Source: Novipirellula galeiformis
Lineage (GTDB): Bacteria > Planctomycetota > Planctomycetia > Pirellulales > Pirellulaceae
Reading direction: 5' to 3'
NCBI RefSeq assembly: GCF_007860095.1
Contig: NZ_SJPT01000007.1
Location: forward strand, 1-64,000
DNA length: 64,000 nt
The number at the start of each line of letters is the position of its first letter. The first letter of the stretch is position 1. This document shows, piece by piece, positions 47,757-57,738 of this stretch. Below the pieces are notes generated by a model that was not told the origin of the DNA, did not search any database, and saw nothing but the letters and a program-made list of their open reading frames with translations. Position numbers and translations under genes: made by a program.

Positions 47757-48692
47757 TCAAAGCTGGATCGGAGATTTGAACTGGTACGGTTTAACTGCGA
47801 GTACCGAGCAATGAAGCAGATCAAGGATCGTTTCGGACGTATTCCCGATCACCAATCCGATCAAACCTGAGCGAGCGACCGTGCCCATCACCACCAAGTC
47901 GACAGCGTTGTCACGGACAAAGTTACCGACCACTTCGGACGTCTTGCCCTTGATGAGGTGAACATGGGCACTGGTATCGCTCGATTCGTATTGGTGCAGG
48001 AACGTGTCCAGCAATTTTTCACGATGGGTTCGCTCGTTCCGCTCGTATTCCGCGAGCGTTTCGGGCTTCAACCGCGAGCGGAGAGTTGACTCTTCCTGGA
48101 TCGACCAAGCGTGAAGGACCGAGAACTTTGACGCTTGAAAAATATGGATAGAGGAAGCCAGTTCGTAAACTTTCTCGTTCAATTCGGCATCCAACGGATG
48201 GTCCGAGGACGTGTCGACGCAAGCCAAAACGTGCCTGACTTGGGACACTGCATCGGCCGCGACTAACCAAGTCACCGCGGGGCAATGTCGTAACAAACGC
48301 CGTGCGGTGTGACCAAAGAAGCTGCGGTGACGACTGTGGTCCCCTTTGGAGACCGCCATCACCAAATCATGTTCGCCTCGGATGACTTCACGAACGATCT
48401 CGACCGACGTCTTGCCCTCCAATAGTTTGGTATGCACCTCGACACCACGGTCACGAAGCGGGGCGGCAAGAGCCTCGAGCTGCTCCCTTTTCTCTTGTCG
48501 CATCAGGGTTTGCAAGTGTTCATGGTCCTGAATCGCCAAGCGGGCTGCCCAGGAAAAGTCGGGAACGACATCCACCACCTGCAAAGAAGCTTCGTTATGA
48601 ATGGCGACCTCCGCAGCCGCATTCAGAACGGGGTGCTTGTCCAGACGAGAGTCAGTAGCAACGAGGATCTTCCTAAACCGCTTCATCGACAA
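47757..48692 (-). CDS. tandem UspA-domain universal stress protein (UspE-like)
   Basis: 311 aa. The first domain (FRKILVATDSRLDKHPVLN) has the degenerate AVSKGDHSRHRSFFGHTARRL loop; the second ends with MGTVARSGLIGLVIGNTSET, very similar to the corresponding loop of the Usp at 45.6-46.6 kb, so these two are probably paralogues of one type. An internal amphipathic stretch (about 45-75) is rich in Gln/Glu/Arg. Third Usp protein within 3 kb. Confidence 0.9.
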   Translation of the reverse strand: MSMKRFRKILVATDSRLDKHPVLNAAAEVAIHNEASLQVVDVVPDFSWAARLAIQDHEHLQTLMRQEKREQLEALAAPLRDRGVEVHTKLLEGKTSVEIVREVIRGEHDLVMAVSKGDHSRHRSFFGHTARRLLRHCPAVTWLVAADAVSQVRHVLACVDTSSDHPLDAELNEKVYELASSIHIFQASKFSVLHAWSIQEESTLRSRLKPETLAEYERNERTHREKLLDTFLHQYESSDTSAHVHLIKGKTSEVVGNFVRDNAVDLVVMGTVARSGLIGLVIGNTSETILDLLHCSVLAVKPYQFKSPIQL

Positions 48693-48738
48693 CGCTCCTG
48701 TGCTGCGTCCATCCTATGATGGACGATACCCGAGGGGC

Positions 48739-49008
48739 TCAAAGTGATTTGCGAATCCGTTTAAATCCGTCACTGATCTCGCTACCGACCAACTTCAAGG
48801 AATCCCAGACATCCTCGGCCGATTCATCAACGGCGTGCTTCAAGGGATCAAAACGGTGCACCAAGGAGTCGAGCTTGTCATCGAGAACCTTCCATTCTTG
48901 TTGAAGTTCCATCTTACCGAGATGCACTTTCACCTTCAGCTCGTCACGCTCCTGTTTGAGTTCGCGAATCAAAGTTGCAACGACTTGGCTCTTCTTCTTT
49001 CTGAACAT
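48739..49008 (-). CDS. small coiled-coil protein
   Basis: 89 aa from the ATG at 49008. Basic N-terminus (MFRKKKSQVVATLIRELKQE), then a continuous amphipathic helix with heptad character to about residue 55, ending DAVDESAEDVW-like acidic residues and a basic tail (FKRIRKSL). No known family. Similar short coiled-coil proteins occur near Usp genes; whether it partners with a Usp is speculation. No signal peptide or membrane helix. Confidence 0.6.
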   Translation of the reverse strand: MFRKKKSQVVATLIRELKQERDELKVKVHLGKMELQQEWKVLDDKLDSLVHRFDPLKHAVDESAEDVWDSLKLVGSEISDGFKRIRKSL

Positions 49009-49208
49009 GGGTATTTTCTGCCGTGAATTGAGTGGCTGGCGTGAAGTGAGTGGCGTTAAATCGTGTCCATCGCGTCTCGGGATGCATGCACAGGGACTTC
49101 TAAAGCACGAACTGTGCCATCGCGGGAAAAACGGTCCAAAAAAGAATGCGGCGAGTTGCGATGGTGGCTTGGCTGGGGACAACATCGCCGGTCGAATCCC
49201 GGTGGACC

Positions 49209-49568
49209 CTATTCTTCAATCCACCGTCGCGCCTTTTCCAGCTCGCTGTGATCAAAGTATTTGATCTTCGCAGTCGTAAAGGGGCGGCAGAACACCGACA
49301 TCCCTTTCTCCCATTTGGTTTCACCCACAATCGCCAACCGCTCGATGTGATTGAAGTGCTTGAGGTCAAACTTGAAGTCCTCCCACGCCGCGCCCGCACT
49401 CCAACCATGAAAATCTTCCATCACAAACAGGATGCGAATCTTCCCATACTCTTTGATCTTGTCATCCGTCATGGGCACAAATTGTTCGTATGCCTCCTTG
49501 GTCAACTTCCCCGTGGCTCGGACCTCAATGATGTTATCAACAGCGGTTTCGGTGATCAAAAATGACAT
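49209..49568 (-). CDS. SpoIIAA-like (STAS/Sec14-fold) protein
   Basis: 119 aa single domain: IIEVRATGKLTKEAYEQFVP, then IRILFVMEDFHGWSAGAAWE and the late helix HFNHIERLAIVGETKWEKGM. This is the SpoIIAA-like family of alpha/beta proteins, found beside Usp and stress genes in many environmental bacteria. The anti-sigma-antagonist phosphorylatable Ser is not evident, so a membrane- or lipid-associated role is as likely. Strong purine-rich ribosome binding site (AAGGAAAAGAGG). Confidence 0.85.
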   Translation of the reverse strand: MSFLITETAVDNIIEVRATGKLTKEAYEQFVPMTDDKIKEYGKIRILFVMEDFHGWSAGAAWEDFKFDLKHFNHIERLAIVGETKWEKGMSVFCRPFTTAKIKYFDHSELEKARRWIEE

Positions 49569-49863
49569 CCTCTTTTCCTTTCAAATGAACGCAGTTTCTA
49601 AAACACAAAAACATGAAATTCCGCTCCGTCTTGATCTAGCGTCCCCCACCGCGGCGCCGCTCCAGTGCATTCCAGTGCCTATCAACATCGAGGGTGCCTA
49701 CCAACATCGAGGACAGGGGGGGGCCAGGCGACCGTGATCGCATGCAGCTTCCATGCCAACTCGATTGTGCTTTGGCTACACAACGATTGACGGCGACAAA
49801 CGAGCGTGTTGCAAACAAGATGTGCGGAAACGGCACACTCGTCGAAACGGCGTCGAGAATGAC

Positions 49864-51744
49864 TTAGAAATCGACCAATGATTTGGGAGGGATCGCCACT
49901 CGCAACGCATTGAGCACGGCAACGACGTCAATCACCTCCTGGGCCAGCGCGCCGGCGACCGGGGGCAGGTAGCCCGCCGAGGCAATCAACATCCCCACGA
50001 CACTGAGTGCCATCCCGCCTACGGCGCTCTGCAATGCGATGGAGCGCATCCGACGGCTGATATGCATAAACTCGTCCACTTTGGCAAGCGAGCTGTCCAT
50101 GATCACCACCCCAGCGGCCTGGCTGGTCACATCGCTGTTCTGGCCAAAGGCAATTCCGATGGTTGCTGCCATTAGGGCCGGCGCGTCGTTGATACCATCG
50201 CCGACAAAGATCGTCGTCACCCGCTCGGTTTCGCGTCGCACGAAGTCGAGTTTGTCCTCGGGACTCTGGCCACCATAGTATTCGTCAATGCCGACCAAGT
50301 CCGCCAAGTACTGAACTTCCGATTCACGATCGCCCGAGAGCAACACGACTCGATCGATACCGTGACGACGCGCTAAATGATCGACAAACAAGGCGCCCTC
50401 TTGGCGCGGCGCATCCCTCAATCGATAGGTCGCAGCGTACACGCCATCGATCAAAATCAGACATTCTAAACCGCCGACTTGGGGCGGCAATGAATCGACC
50501 ACCGCAGGATTTTGCGCAACGTATTTTTGCCGACTGGTAACGCGGATTTCTTTCCCAGCGACGATGCCGCGGAGGCCTTCCCCAGGACGCTCACTCATTT
50601 GGCTGGTTTCCTGCAGCACGACTCGCGCTTCGCGTCCCGCGTCCACAATGGCTTCCGCCAATGGATGTTTGGAATACTGCTCGAGGCTGGCGACCAATGC
50701 GAGGACGTCAGCGGGTTGGTAGGACGGCGCACAAATTTGTTCGGTCAACTGTGGCTTGCCGTAAGTCAAAGTCCCCGTCTTGTCAAAAATAATCGTCTTG
50801 CACGCATCGACCTGTTCTAGCACCGTGGGATCTCGCACAATGATGGCTCGCCGCGCGGCAAGCGAAATCGATCCGATGATCGCTACCGGAATGGCAATCA
50901 AAAGCGGACAGGGAGTGGCCACCACCATCACCGCAAGGAAGCGGATTGGGTCGCCCGAAACAATCCATGCCGCAACCCCCAGCGCCACCGCAAGCGGAGT
51001 GTAGAAGGCGCCCAATTGATCCCCCAATCGCCGAATCCTTGGTCGATGCTGCTCGGACGACTGCATCACTTGCATGATTTGGGCATAGCGTGAATCGACG
51101 GCCAATCGGTCGGCGCGAATCGTCAGCGCGGACTCGCCGTTGACTGAACCCGACAAAACGCTCGAACCAGGTGTTTTGGACATCATGTACGGTTCGCCGG
51201 TCAAGAAGGATTCGTCCATCACGCCATGACCCGCGACGACGGTGCCGTCGATCGGACAAATTTCATGTGGCAGGACCAGCAACGTGTCTCCAATCTGAAC
51301 CGCATCCAATTCGACCTCCTGGAGTGTCGAACCCTGTTTGCGGTGGGCGATCGAGGGCATTCGTTTCGCCAACGCATGCAACACCGATGACGCGCTGCGA
51401 ACCGCGTAGCCTTCTAAGGCTTCGCCTCCAGAGAGCATCAACACGACCAGTGCCCCCGCCAGATACTCGTCCAACAGCACCGAGGTCACGATGGAAATCC
51501 CTGCCAATAAATCGGACCCGAACTCGCGATGCAACAACTTAACTCCCAACTCCCACACCAACGGTACGCCTCCGAGGATCACCGCGACCTTGAGCGGTAA
51601 TTCGGTGACAAACGGATCCGCATGGATCAGGAATCGCAAGATCAGATGTACGACGATCGCTACAATCGCAAGCAGCGCAATCGAACTTTGCTTTCGACTT
51701 ACCGCGGTCTCAGTCTCAGCAGCATGGGTTGGGGTTGCGGGCAT
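49864..51744 (-). CDS. P1B-type (heavy-metal) ATPase with a TPCP motif
   Basis: 626 aa, about eight membrane helices. No N-terminal HMA or Cys-rich metal domain. The metal-site helix reads TPCP at 277-280 rather than CPC or SPC. Phosphorylation motif DKTGTLT starts at 321, the TGEP actuator loop at 182-185, [10 protein letters not shown] near 545. Metal specificity is not predictable from TPC alone. Similar HMA-less transporters occur in the stress islands of environmental bacteria. Next to Usp, SpoIIAA-like and PEP-synthase genes. Confidence 0.9.
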   Translation of the reverse strand: MPATPTHAAETETAVSRKQSSIALLAIVAIVVHLILRFLIHADPFVTELPLKVAVILGGVPLVWELGVKLLHREFGSDLLAGISIVTSVLLDEYLAGALVVLMLSGGEALEGYAVRSASSVLHALAKRMPSIAHRKQGSTLQEVELDAVQIGDTLLVLPHEICPIDGTVVAGHGVMDESFLTGEPYMMSKTPGSSVLSGSVNGESALTIRADRLAVDSRYAQIMQVMQSSEQHRPRIRRLGDQLGAFYTPLAVALGVAAWIVSGDPIRFLAVMVVATPCPLLIAIPVAIIGSISLAARRAIIVRDPTVLEQVDACKTIIFDKTGTLTYGKPQLTEQICAPSYQPADVLALVASLEQYSKHPLAEAIVDAGREARVVLQETSQMSERPGEGLRGIVAGKEIRVTSRQKYVAQNPAVVDSLPPQVGGLECLILIDGVYAATYRLRDAPRQEGALFVDHLARRHGIDRVVLLSGDRESEVQYLADLVGIDEYYGGQSPEDKLDFVRRETERVTTIFVGDGINDAPALMAATIGIAFGQNSDVTSQAAGVVIMDSSLAKVDEFMHISRRMRSIALQSAVGGMALSVVGMLIASAGYLPPVAGALAQEVIDVVAVLNALRVAIPPKSLVDF

Positions 51745-51994
51745 CGGATTGTGGGACTGGTTTTAAGGTGGACGAGCGAGCGCAGATGCGGCGCAGCGGT
51801 GCCGCTTGCTCGATTTTGAATTAGATCGACTGCTTCCCATGGTGACCAGCCCGCAGCGCAAAGAGATCCATTGCAAGCGGCGGAGCCGTGAATTGGCACA
51901 AGGCTTGCACTTCAGTCCTCGCGACCGACCGGCGGCCCTCGCAATCCATCACAAGTGACGACAACCGCGGCTGCCAGACTCTTGCTAAGGAAAA

Positions 51995-52564
51995 ATGATG
52001 AGCAAAGATGCGTTTAGTGAGCGTGGCCAGGCATTAGAAGACGAGTTTTTCCGCCGCGTCGACAAGCGGTTATTGGCCGAATTGAAGGCCAAGGACGCGT
52101 TGCAGTCCGATCGCAAGCAATTGCAAGAAGCCACCGGAATCACCAATCCCGATCTGCTCGATGAACTTCTTGCCGCGGGCGCGTCGGCTGAGTCGATCGC
52201 GGCGATCTCGTTGGTTCCCTTAGTCCTCGTGGCCTGGGCCGATGGAAACGTTGCCCCCGAGGAACGTAGTCCGATCATCGAGGCAGCCAAAGAAAAGGGA
52301 ATCACGAGTGACAGCCCGGCTGCAGCATTGTTGGAACAATGGCTGTCGGTCAAACCGAGTCGGAAGCTCATCACCACTTGGCAACACTACATCGCCGCCG
52401 TCATGGATCAGATGAGCGTCGAGACGCAAGCGGCACTCCGCAGCGATCTCATCGGACGCGCCCAAGCGGTCGCCAATGCTGCCGGCGGGGTGCTGGGGTT
52501 CGGTAAGGTAAGCGCCGATGAAAAACGGGTGCTCAACGAACTCGAACAAACACTCGCGCGGTGA
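51995..52564 (+). CDS. TerB-like domain protein
   Basis: 189 aa. The centre (about 72-135) has the TerB signature order: LVLVAWADGNVAPEERSPII, AAKEKGITSDSPAAALLEQW, with acidic residues that bind metal in TerB. The N-terminal 60 residues are charged helix and the C-terminal part is Ala-rich with LGFGKVSADEKRVLNEL. TerB proteins sense or buffer metal in stress and membrane-associated complexes. AAGGAAAA lies just before the start; the second Met is an alternative. Convergent with ppsA across a 15-nt repeat array. Confidence 0.7.
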   Translation: MMSKDAFSERGQALEDEFFRRVDKRLLAELKAKDALQSDRKQLQEATGITNPDLLDELLAAGASAESIAAISLVPLVLVAWADGNVAPEERSPIIEAAKEKGITSDSPAAALLEQWLSVKPSRKLITTWQHYIAAVMDQMSVETQAALRSDLIGRAQAVANAAGGVLGFGKVSADEKRVLNELEQTLAR

Positions 52565-52700
52565 TGCTCCGCGGTTCGCTTCTCTTCCCGCTAGCTGATC
52601 TGGAAAATCTTCCCGTCCCGTGAAACAGGACGCCGGTCGTCCTCGAAAGAGTGAGCGGCAGTGTCCCTTTGCGTGTGCGATACCGCACGCATAAAGGGCG

Positions 52701-52805
52701 TGACGGGACGCGAAGTGACGGGACGCGAAGTGACGGGACGCGAAGTGACGGGACGCGAAGTGACGGGGCGCGAAGTAAAGGGGCGCGAAGTAAAGGGGCG
52801 CGAAG
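52701..52805. repeat. 15-nt tandem array, seven copies, at the 3' end of ppsA
   Basis: Unit TGACGGGACGCGAAG: four exact copies, one with a single change (TGACGGGGCGCGAAG), then two of a changed type (TAAAGGGGCGCGAAG). It ends 15 nt beyond the ppsA stop and lies between two converging genes. No coding role. Confidence 0.95.
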
Positions 52806-52819
52806 CTCATCGAAGGGTA

Positions 52820-55246
52820 CTAAAACGTAGGTTCGAATCGCTGTTCTTCCGCCTTCAGCACATGCAGACGGGTCTTCAACACCGCGTCGGGGGTGAGCGA
52901 CATGCTATCGATCCCCAGATTGACCAAGAATTCTGCAAACTCGGGATAATCGCTCGGCGCTTGCCCACAGATTCCAACCTTCACCCCGTGAGCCTTGGCC
53001 GTTTTGATCAACGATGCAATCGATCGTTTGACGGCGTCATTTCGCTCGTTGAATAGGTCAGCGACGATCTCCGAGTCGCGATCGACGCCCAACGTCAACT
53101 GGGTCAAATCATTCGATCCGATCGAGAACCCATCAAAAAGCTCGGCAAACTGATCGGCCAGGATCACGTTGCTGGGAACTTCGCACATCACATACAGTTC
53201 GAGTTCGTCTTGACCTCGAACCAAGCCAAATTTTGCCATTTCGGCTTGCACCTTGTGCGCTTCTTCGATCGTGCGGCAAAACGGAATCATCAGCTTCAAG
53301 TTGCGCAGCCCCATCTCTTGCCGCACCTTTTGAACGGCCTTGCATTCCAAGCCAAATGCGGCTTGGAAGCGTGGATGGTAATAGCGTGATGCGCCGCGGA
53401 ATCCGATCATCGGGTTGGCTTCGTGAGGTTCGTAGGCAGCCCCGCCGATCAGATTGGCGTATTCGCTGGTCTTGAAATCGCTGAGTCGTAGGATCACGTC
53501 CTTGGGATAAAACGCGGCTGCAATCATTGCAACCCCTTCGGCCAATCGATCGATATAAAACTGCGGTTTGTCACGATATCCGGCGGTTGCCTCGTCCACC
53601 AACGCCTTCGTCGGCGGATCCAATTGGTCAAACTCGAGCAGCGCTTGGGGGTGCACTTTCACTGTGTTCGTGATGATGAATTCTTGTCGAGCCAAGCCAA
53701 CCCCATCGTTGGGAATTGCGGCCAACGCAAATACTTGATCGGGGGCACCGACGTTCATCATGATTTTGGTTTCCGGTCGTTTCATCGAGGTCAGATCCGT
53801 GGTTTCGATCTCAAATGGCAACTCCCCTTCGTAGACGATCCCGGTCTCTCCTTCGGCGCAACTAATCGTAACCTGTTGTCCATCTTGCAGGACGTTGGTG
53901 GCGTTCAAGGTGCCCACGATCGCAGGCACCCCCAGCTCGCGACTGACAATGGCGGCGTGACAAGTGCGGCCGCCGCGGTTCGTGATGATCCCTGCGGCCC
54001 GCTTCATCACCGGTTCCCAATCGGGGTCGGTTTTGTCGGTAACAAGAATTTCTCCCTCGCGAAACGCCGCCAAGCCATGAACGTCGCGGACCAGCCGGAC
54101 CGGCCCCGATGCGATCTTCTCACCCACCGAACGTCCCGTTAAAAGTGGATGCGACCGCTGTTTCAGGTGGTACCGCTGGAGCTTCGTGATGACCTTGAGC
54201 GATTGGACGGTTTCGGGTCGAGCCTGGACAATGAACAACTCGCCGCTATTCCCATCTTTCGCCCATTCCATGTCCATTGGACAAAAGTGGCCTCGCCGCT
54301 GTGTGTAATGCTTTTCAATCTCGCAGGCCCAATGGGCCAGTTGTAAGATGTCGTCGTCTTGGAGCGCAAAGCGATTGGCTTGCTCCTCCGGTACGGGCAC
54401 ATTCTTTGTCATTTTACTGCCGCCGACGTCGTACACCATCTTCAACGCCTTGGACCCGAGCGACTTCTTGATAATCGGGCGAAAGCCTGAGTGTAGCGTG
54501 GGTTTGAAGACGTAGTATTCGTCTGGATTGACCGCGCCTTGGACGACATTTTCTCCCAAACCATAAGCGGCATTAATTAGCACGGCGTCGCGAAATCCGC
54601 TTTCGGTATCGATCGAAAACATCACGCCCGAGGTCGCTAAATCCGATCGCACCATGCGTTGGATGCCGATCGATAAAGCCACTTGCATGTGATCGTATCC
54701 GTGATGGACACGGTACGAGATTGCGCGGTCAGTAAACAAGGATGCAAAACAGCGGCGACACGCATCCAACAATGACGCTTGGCCGCGGACGTTCAAGTAC
54801 GTTTCCTGTTGACCGGCAAAGCTGGCATCCGGCAAATCTTCGGCCGTCGCGCTGCTGCGCACCGCAACGTCGGCCAAGTCACCCCGCGGGCGACAAAGAT
54901 CGTGGTACGCTTGGACAATGGCCCCGGCCAAAGCATCCGGCAAGGGCGTGTCCAAGATCATGTGGCGAATCAAAATGCCGTGATGCTGCAAGCTGTCCAC
55001 ATCAGAGGCGTTCATGCCGCTTAAAATTTGCGGGATCTTCTCATCCAACCCGGACTCGTTAAGGAAAGTGCGATACGCATCCGCCGTGGTCGCGAATCCA
55101 TTGGGAATGCGAATCCCATGCGGTGTCAACTCGCGATACATCTCGCCAAGCGATGCGTTTTTCCCTCCCACGATATCGACATCATCCATCCCGACTTGAT
55201 CGAACCAGCGAATCAAACCGGCCGACGTAACAACAGACGTACTCAT
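52820..55246 (-). CDS. ppsA: phosphoenolpyruvate synthase
   Basis: 808 aa from the ATG at 55246. ATP-grasp domain (about 1-350; VGGKNASLGEMYREL, AVRSSATAEDLPDASFAGQQ), mobile phosphohistidine domain with the His in GGRTCHAAIVSRELG near 440, and the PEP/pyruvate barrel (about 480-800; MIGFRGASRYYHP, ending FVGNS-like IGICGQAPSDYPEFAE with the catalytic Cys). It converts pyruvate and ATP to PEP, AMP and Pi, for gluconeogenesis. Its regulator gene lies divergently 430 nt away. Confidence 0.96.
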   Translation of the reverse strand: MSTSVVTSAGLIRWFDQVGMDDVDIVGGKNASLGEMYRELTPHGIRIPNGFATTADAYRTFLNESGLDEKIPQILSGMNASDVDSLQHHGILIRHMILDTPLPDALAGAIVQAYHDLCRPRGDLADVAVRSSATAEDLPDASFAGQQETYLNVRGQASLLDACRRCFASLFTDRAISYRVHHGYDHMQVALSIGIQRMVRSDLATSGVMFSIDTESGFRDAVLINAAYGLGENVVQGAVNPDEYYVFKPTLHSGFRPIIKKSLGSKALKMVYDVGGSKMTKNVPVPEEQANRFALQDDDILQLAHWACEIEKHYTQRRGHFCPMDMEWAKDGNSGELFIVQARPETVQSLKVITKLQRYHLKQRSHPLLTGRSVGEKIASGPVRLVRDVHGLAAFREGEILVTDKTDPDWEPVMKRAAGIITNRGGRTCHAAIVSRELGVPAIVGTLNATNVLQDGQQVTISCAEGETGIVYEGELPFEIETTDLTSMKRPETKIMMNVGAPDQVFALAAIPNDGVGLARQEFIITNTVKVHPQALLEFDQLDPPTKALVDEATAGYRDKPQFYIDRLAEGVAMIAAAFYPKDVILRLSDFKTSEYANLIGGAAYEPHEANPMIGFRGASRYYHPRFQAAFGLECKAVQKVRQEMGLRNLKLMIPFCRTIEEAHKVQAEMAKFGLVRGQDELELYVMCEVPSNVILADQFAELFDGFSIGSNDLTQLTLGVDRDSEIVADLFNERNDAVKRSIASLIKTAKAHGVKVGICGQAPSDYPEFAEFLVNLGIDSMSLTPDAVLKTRLHVLKAEEQRFEPTF

Positions 55247-55678
55247 GGGAAGGCTCACAATACGAGTCAAGAACGGGATGAATTCGTGGATCGCTTTGCA
55301 CTCAGGCTACCGCAACGTCCGTTCCATTTGCCGAGCGTCTGACTTTCGCGGTTCGCGGCGAATCTCGGTGTGACAATACACACCACTTGCAGGACTCGGT
55401 GGGTCAGATTCGCACAGCCACAACGCACAGCCCGCTCAGCGGAGCCCTTCCGATTCCCCCCAGTTCCGCCCCGGAGATCGCTTTGCGTCGCGCCATGGCG
55501 TCTCGTTCCTCCGCAAAGGGGGGAGATAACGACGGGAAAGATTCCATGGGGCTCCGATGCAAGACGGCGTCAGTCGAGTGTGAAGCCAGATTTCGTGTGG
55601 TCCGCTGGTTGCTGGCATTGAATCTGCAAGTGAGGCCCGCAAGAAACTCATCTCGAACCTATCTCGGCGGCGACGCGA
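55247..55678. other. divergent ppsA/ppsR intergenic region
   Basis: 432 nt between the starts of the two opposed genes. It should hold both promoters. I see no strong inverted repeat or consensus pair. Confidence 0.4.
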
Positions 55679-56515
55679 ATGACGACAACCCAATCATTAC
55701 CGATCATCATCCTCTCGGGCGGTACCGGTCGTACGGCCGAACAATTGCTCCGCGCCACGTTGGCCCAGTTTCCCGACAATGAAGTCGAAATGATTCCTAA
55801 GACAGGGATTCGCAGTACTGACAAGGCGTTGAAGGTGGTCCGAGAGGCATCCTCGATGGGGGCGGTGATCTGTCATTCACTCGTCGACCCCAAAATCCGA
55901 CAAGCGGTCCAATCCGAGGTGCGGCGTCTGGCCGTGCCTTGCATTGACGTGCTGGGACCATCGTTGGCGTTGGTGGGCGACCACTTGCACCGCCAACCAC
56001 GCGGGCGTGCCGGGTTGTTGTACGAGCTGCACCGCGACCAATTGGACCGAATGGCGGCAATGGATTTCACCTTGGCTCATGACGATGGAAAACGGATCTC
56101 GGAATTGAAGAAGGCCGATGTCGTGTTGGTCGGTGCCTCGCGCACTTCCAAGAGCGTGACGTGTTTCTACCTCGCGTTTCGCGGGATTCGAGCGGCCAAT
56201 GTTCCGCTGATCCCCAACCACCCATTGCCCACCGAATTGCTGCGTTTGAATTCGCGGCGTGTGATCGGTTTAACGATGAACGCAGCCCATTTGGAATACA
56301 TCCGCCAGAATCGATTGGACCGCATGAGCAATCGTCCCGTTCCACACTATGCCAACTTGAGAGACATTCAAGCCGAGCTCCGTGAGATTCGATCGGTCAT
56401 GCTCGAGCATCATTGGGAATGCCTGGACGTCTCGTACAAGGCGACCGAAGAGGTCGCCGATCGCGTGGTTGAGATGCTGCCGCGACGGCGGGGCAGGAAG
56501 CCATCGCAACTATGA
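55679..56515 (+). CDS. ppsR: PEP synthetase regulatory protein (kinase/pyrophosphorylase, DUF299)
   Basis: 278 aa. Family signatures: ILSGGTGRTAEQLL at the N-terminus, the P-loop VGASRTSKS at 151-159, KADVVLVG before it, PLIPNHPLP and LTMNAAHLEYIRQNRL. Established role: a bifunctional ADP-dependent kinase and Pi-dependent pyrophosphorylase that inactivates and reactivates PPDK or PEP synthase. The adjacent ppsA makes it the PEP-synthase type. Transcribed divergently from ppsA. Confidence 0.94.
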   Translation: MTTTQSLPIIILSGGTGRTAEQLLRATLAQFPDNEVEMIPKTGIRSTDKALKVVREASSMGAVICHSLVDPKIRQAVQSEVRRLAVPCIDVLGPSLALVGDHLHRQPRGRAGLLYELHRDQLDRMAAMDFTLAHDDGKRISELKKADVVLVGASRTSKSVTCFYLAFRGIRAANVPLIPNHPLPTELLRLNSRRVIGLTMNAAHLEYIRQNRLDRMSNRPVPHYANLRDIQAELREIRSVMLEHHWECLDVSYKATEEVADRVVEMLPRRRGRKPSQL

Positions 56516-56727
56516 TCCGCTTCGTCATTGCCGAGACATTGTCAGGGAAGGTGCATTCATTGCCGACCTTTTTTGACGAATTGACGCGTTAAGAAATTGC
56601 TCTTAATTCCGACGAGCTAACGAGGTTCGGTACACCAATTGCGATGACAAGAGGAAGCAGAGGAGCGATCCCAAAGGCACATTGCAAGTGGGGTCCCGTT
56701 CCCAATCAATCCAGATGGAAGGCAGCG

Positions 56728-57699
56728 ATGGTCGCGATTCAATCCCATCAACCCGACGAAATCGCACGGGAAATCGAAGCGGTGCCGAAGACGACGCATC
56801 CCGTTTCAGAAAATCAGGTGATCGCCACCTTGCTGGAAGAGATTGCAATGTTGCTATCAGACCAAGGGGCAAGCGAATTTCGCGTTCTCGCTTATCGCAA
56901 CGCCAGCCAAACGCTGCGTGAAATGTCGACGCCGGTGCGTGATGTGCTCGACCGCGACGGCATGCCGGGGTTGATCGACTTGCCAACCATTGGCCGTTCC
57001 ATCGCCAACCTGATCGAAACGTATTTCCGACTCGATCGGATGCCATTGTTGGATCGGCTTCGCGGTGAAGAAACGGCGGAGCGGTTGTTTGCCACCTTGC
57101 CCAGCATCGGGGCGGAGCTCGCACATCGAATTCATGAAACGCTCGGTATCGAAACGATGCTAGAGTTGGCGGCGGCGGCTCAGGATGGACGACTCGCAAA
57201 AGTCCCTGGGATTGGCCGCAAGCGATTGCAAGGGATCCGCGAGAGTTTGGCCGAAAGACTGCGGGACCACCGACCGCAATCCGAACCAAGCGTCGCGGAC
57301 CAAGTCGATCGCTCCGCATCGGTCGCCGAGTTGTTGGATGTCGATACGGAATATCGACGTCTCGCCGCAACAGGAAAATTAGTGAAGATCGCGCCGCGTC
57401 ATTTCAATCCTGGATCGATCGCTTGGCTGCCAATTCTGCATTGCGAACGGGGCGGCCGGCACTATACCGCAATGTACTCCAACACCGCTCGCGCCCACGA
57501 ATTGAACACGACCAAGGATTGGGTGATCCTTTATCGTGACGATCCTGAATCCCAGGGGCGATGGACGGTGATCACGTCGCAATTTGGCAAGCTGCGAGGA
57601 TGCCGGATTGTGCGCGGCCGTGAACAGGAGTGTTGGCAACATTACCATCCCGATCATCCCCATCCTCAACAAGCCGACACCAAATCAGCCCCCCTGTGA
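56728..57699 (+). CDS. helix-hairpin-helix protein with pol-X-like 8-kDa domain
   Basis: 324 aa from the ATG at 56728, preceded by AAGG. Residues about 25-180 resemble the N-terminal region of family X DNA polymerase/PHP proteins: helices with FRVLAYRNASQTLREM, then three helix-hairpin-helix motifs (LPTIGRSIANLI, LPSIGAELAHRI, VPGIGRKRLQGI). No polymerase palm and no PHP phosphatase follow. The C-terminal part (about 210-300) is a beta-rich domain with HYTAMYSNTARAHELN and RWTVITSQFGKLRG that I do not recognise by name. Probably a DNA-structure-binding protein. Confidence 0.75.
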   Translation: MVAIQSHQPDEIAREIEAVPKTTHPVSENQVIATLLEEIAMLLSDQGASEFRVLAYRNASQTLREMSTPVRDVLDRDGMPGLIDLPTIGRSIANLIETYFRLDRMPLLDRLRGEETAERLFATLPSIGAELAHRIHETLGIETMLELAAAAQDGRLAKVPGIGRKRLQGIRESLAERLRDHRPQSEPSVADQVDRSASVAELLDVDTEYRRLAATGKLVKIAPRHFNPGSIAWLPILHCERGGRHYTAMYSNTARAHELNTTKDWVILYRDDPESQGRWTVITSQFGKLRGCRIVRGREQECWQHYHPDHPHPQQADTKSAPL

Positions 57700-57738
57700 G
57701 GCTTAACCATGTTCGTCCCTTTAACCTGAGTTTTATCT

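Noticed and set aside
52701-52805. Possible CRISPR array
   Set aside because: Units are contiguous with no spacers and are only 15 nt long; no cas genes are near.
52828-52845. GGTTCGAATCGC looks like a tRNA T-arm
   Set aside because: It is the coding end of ppsA (EEQRFEPTF); no acceptor, D-arm or anticodon stem is around it.
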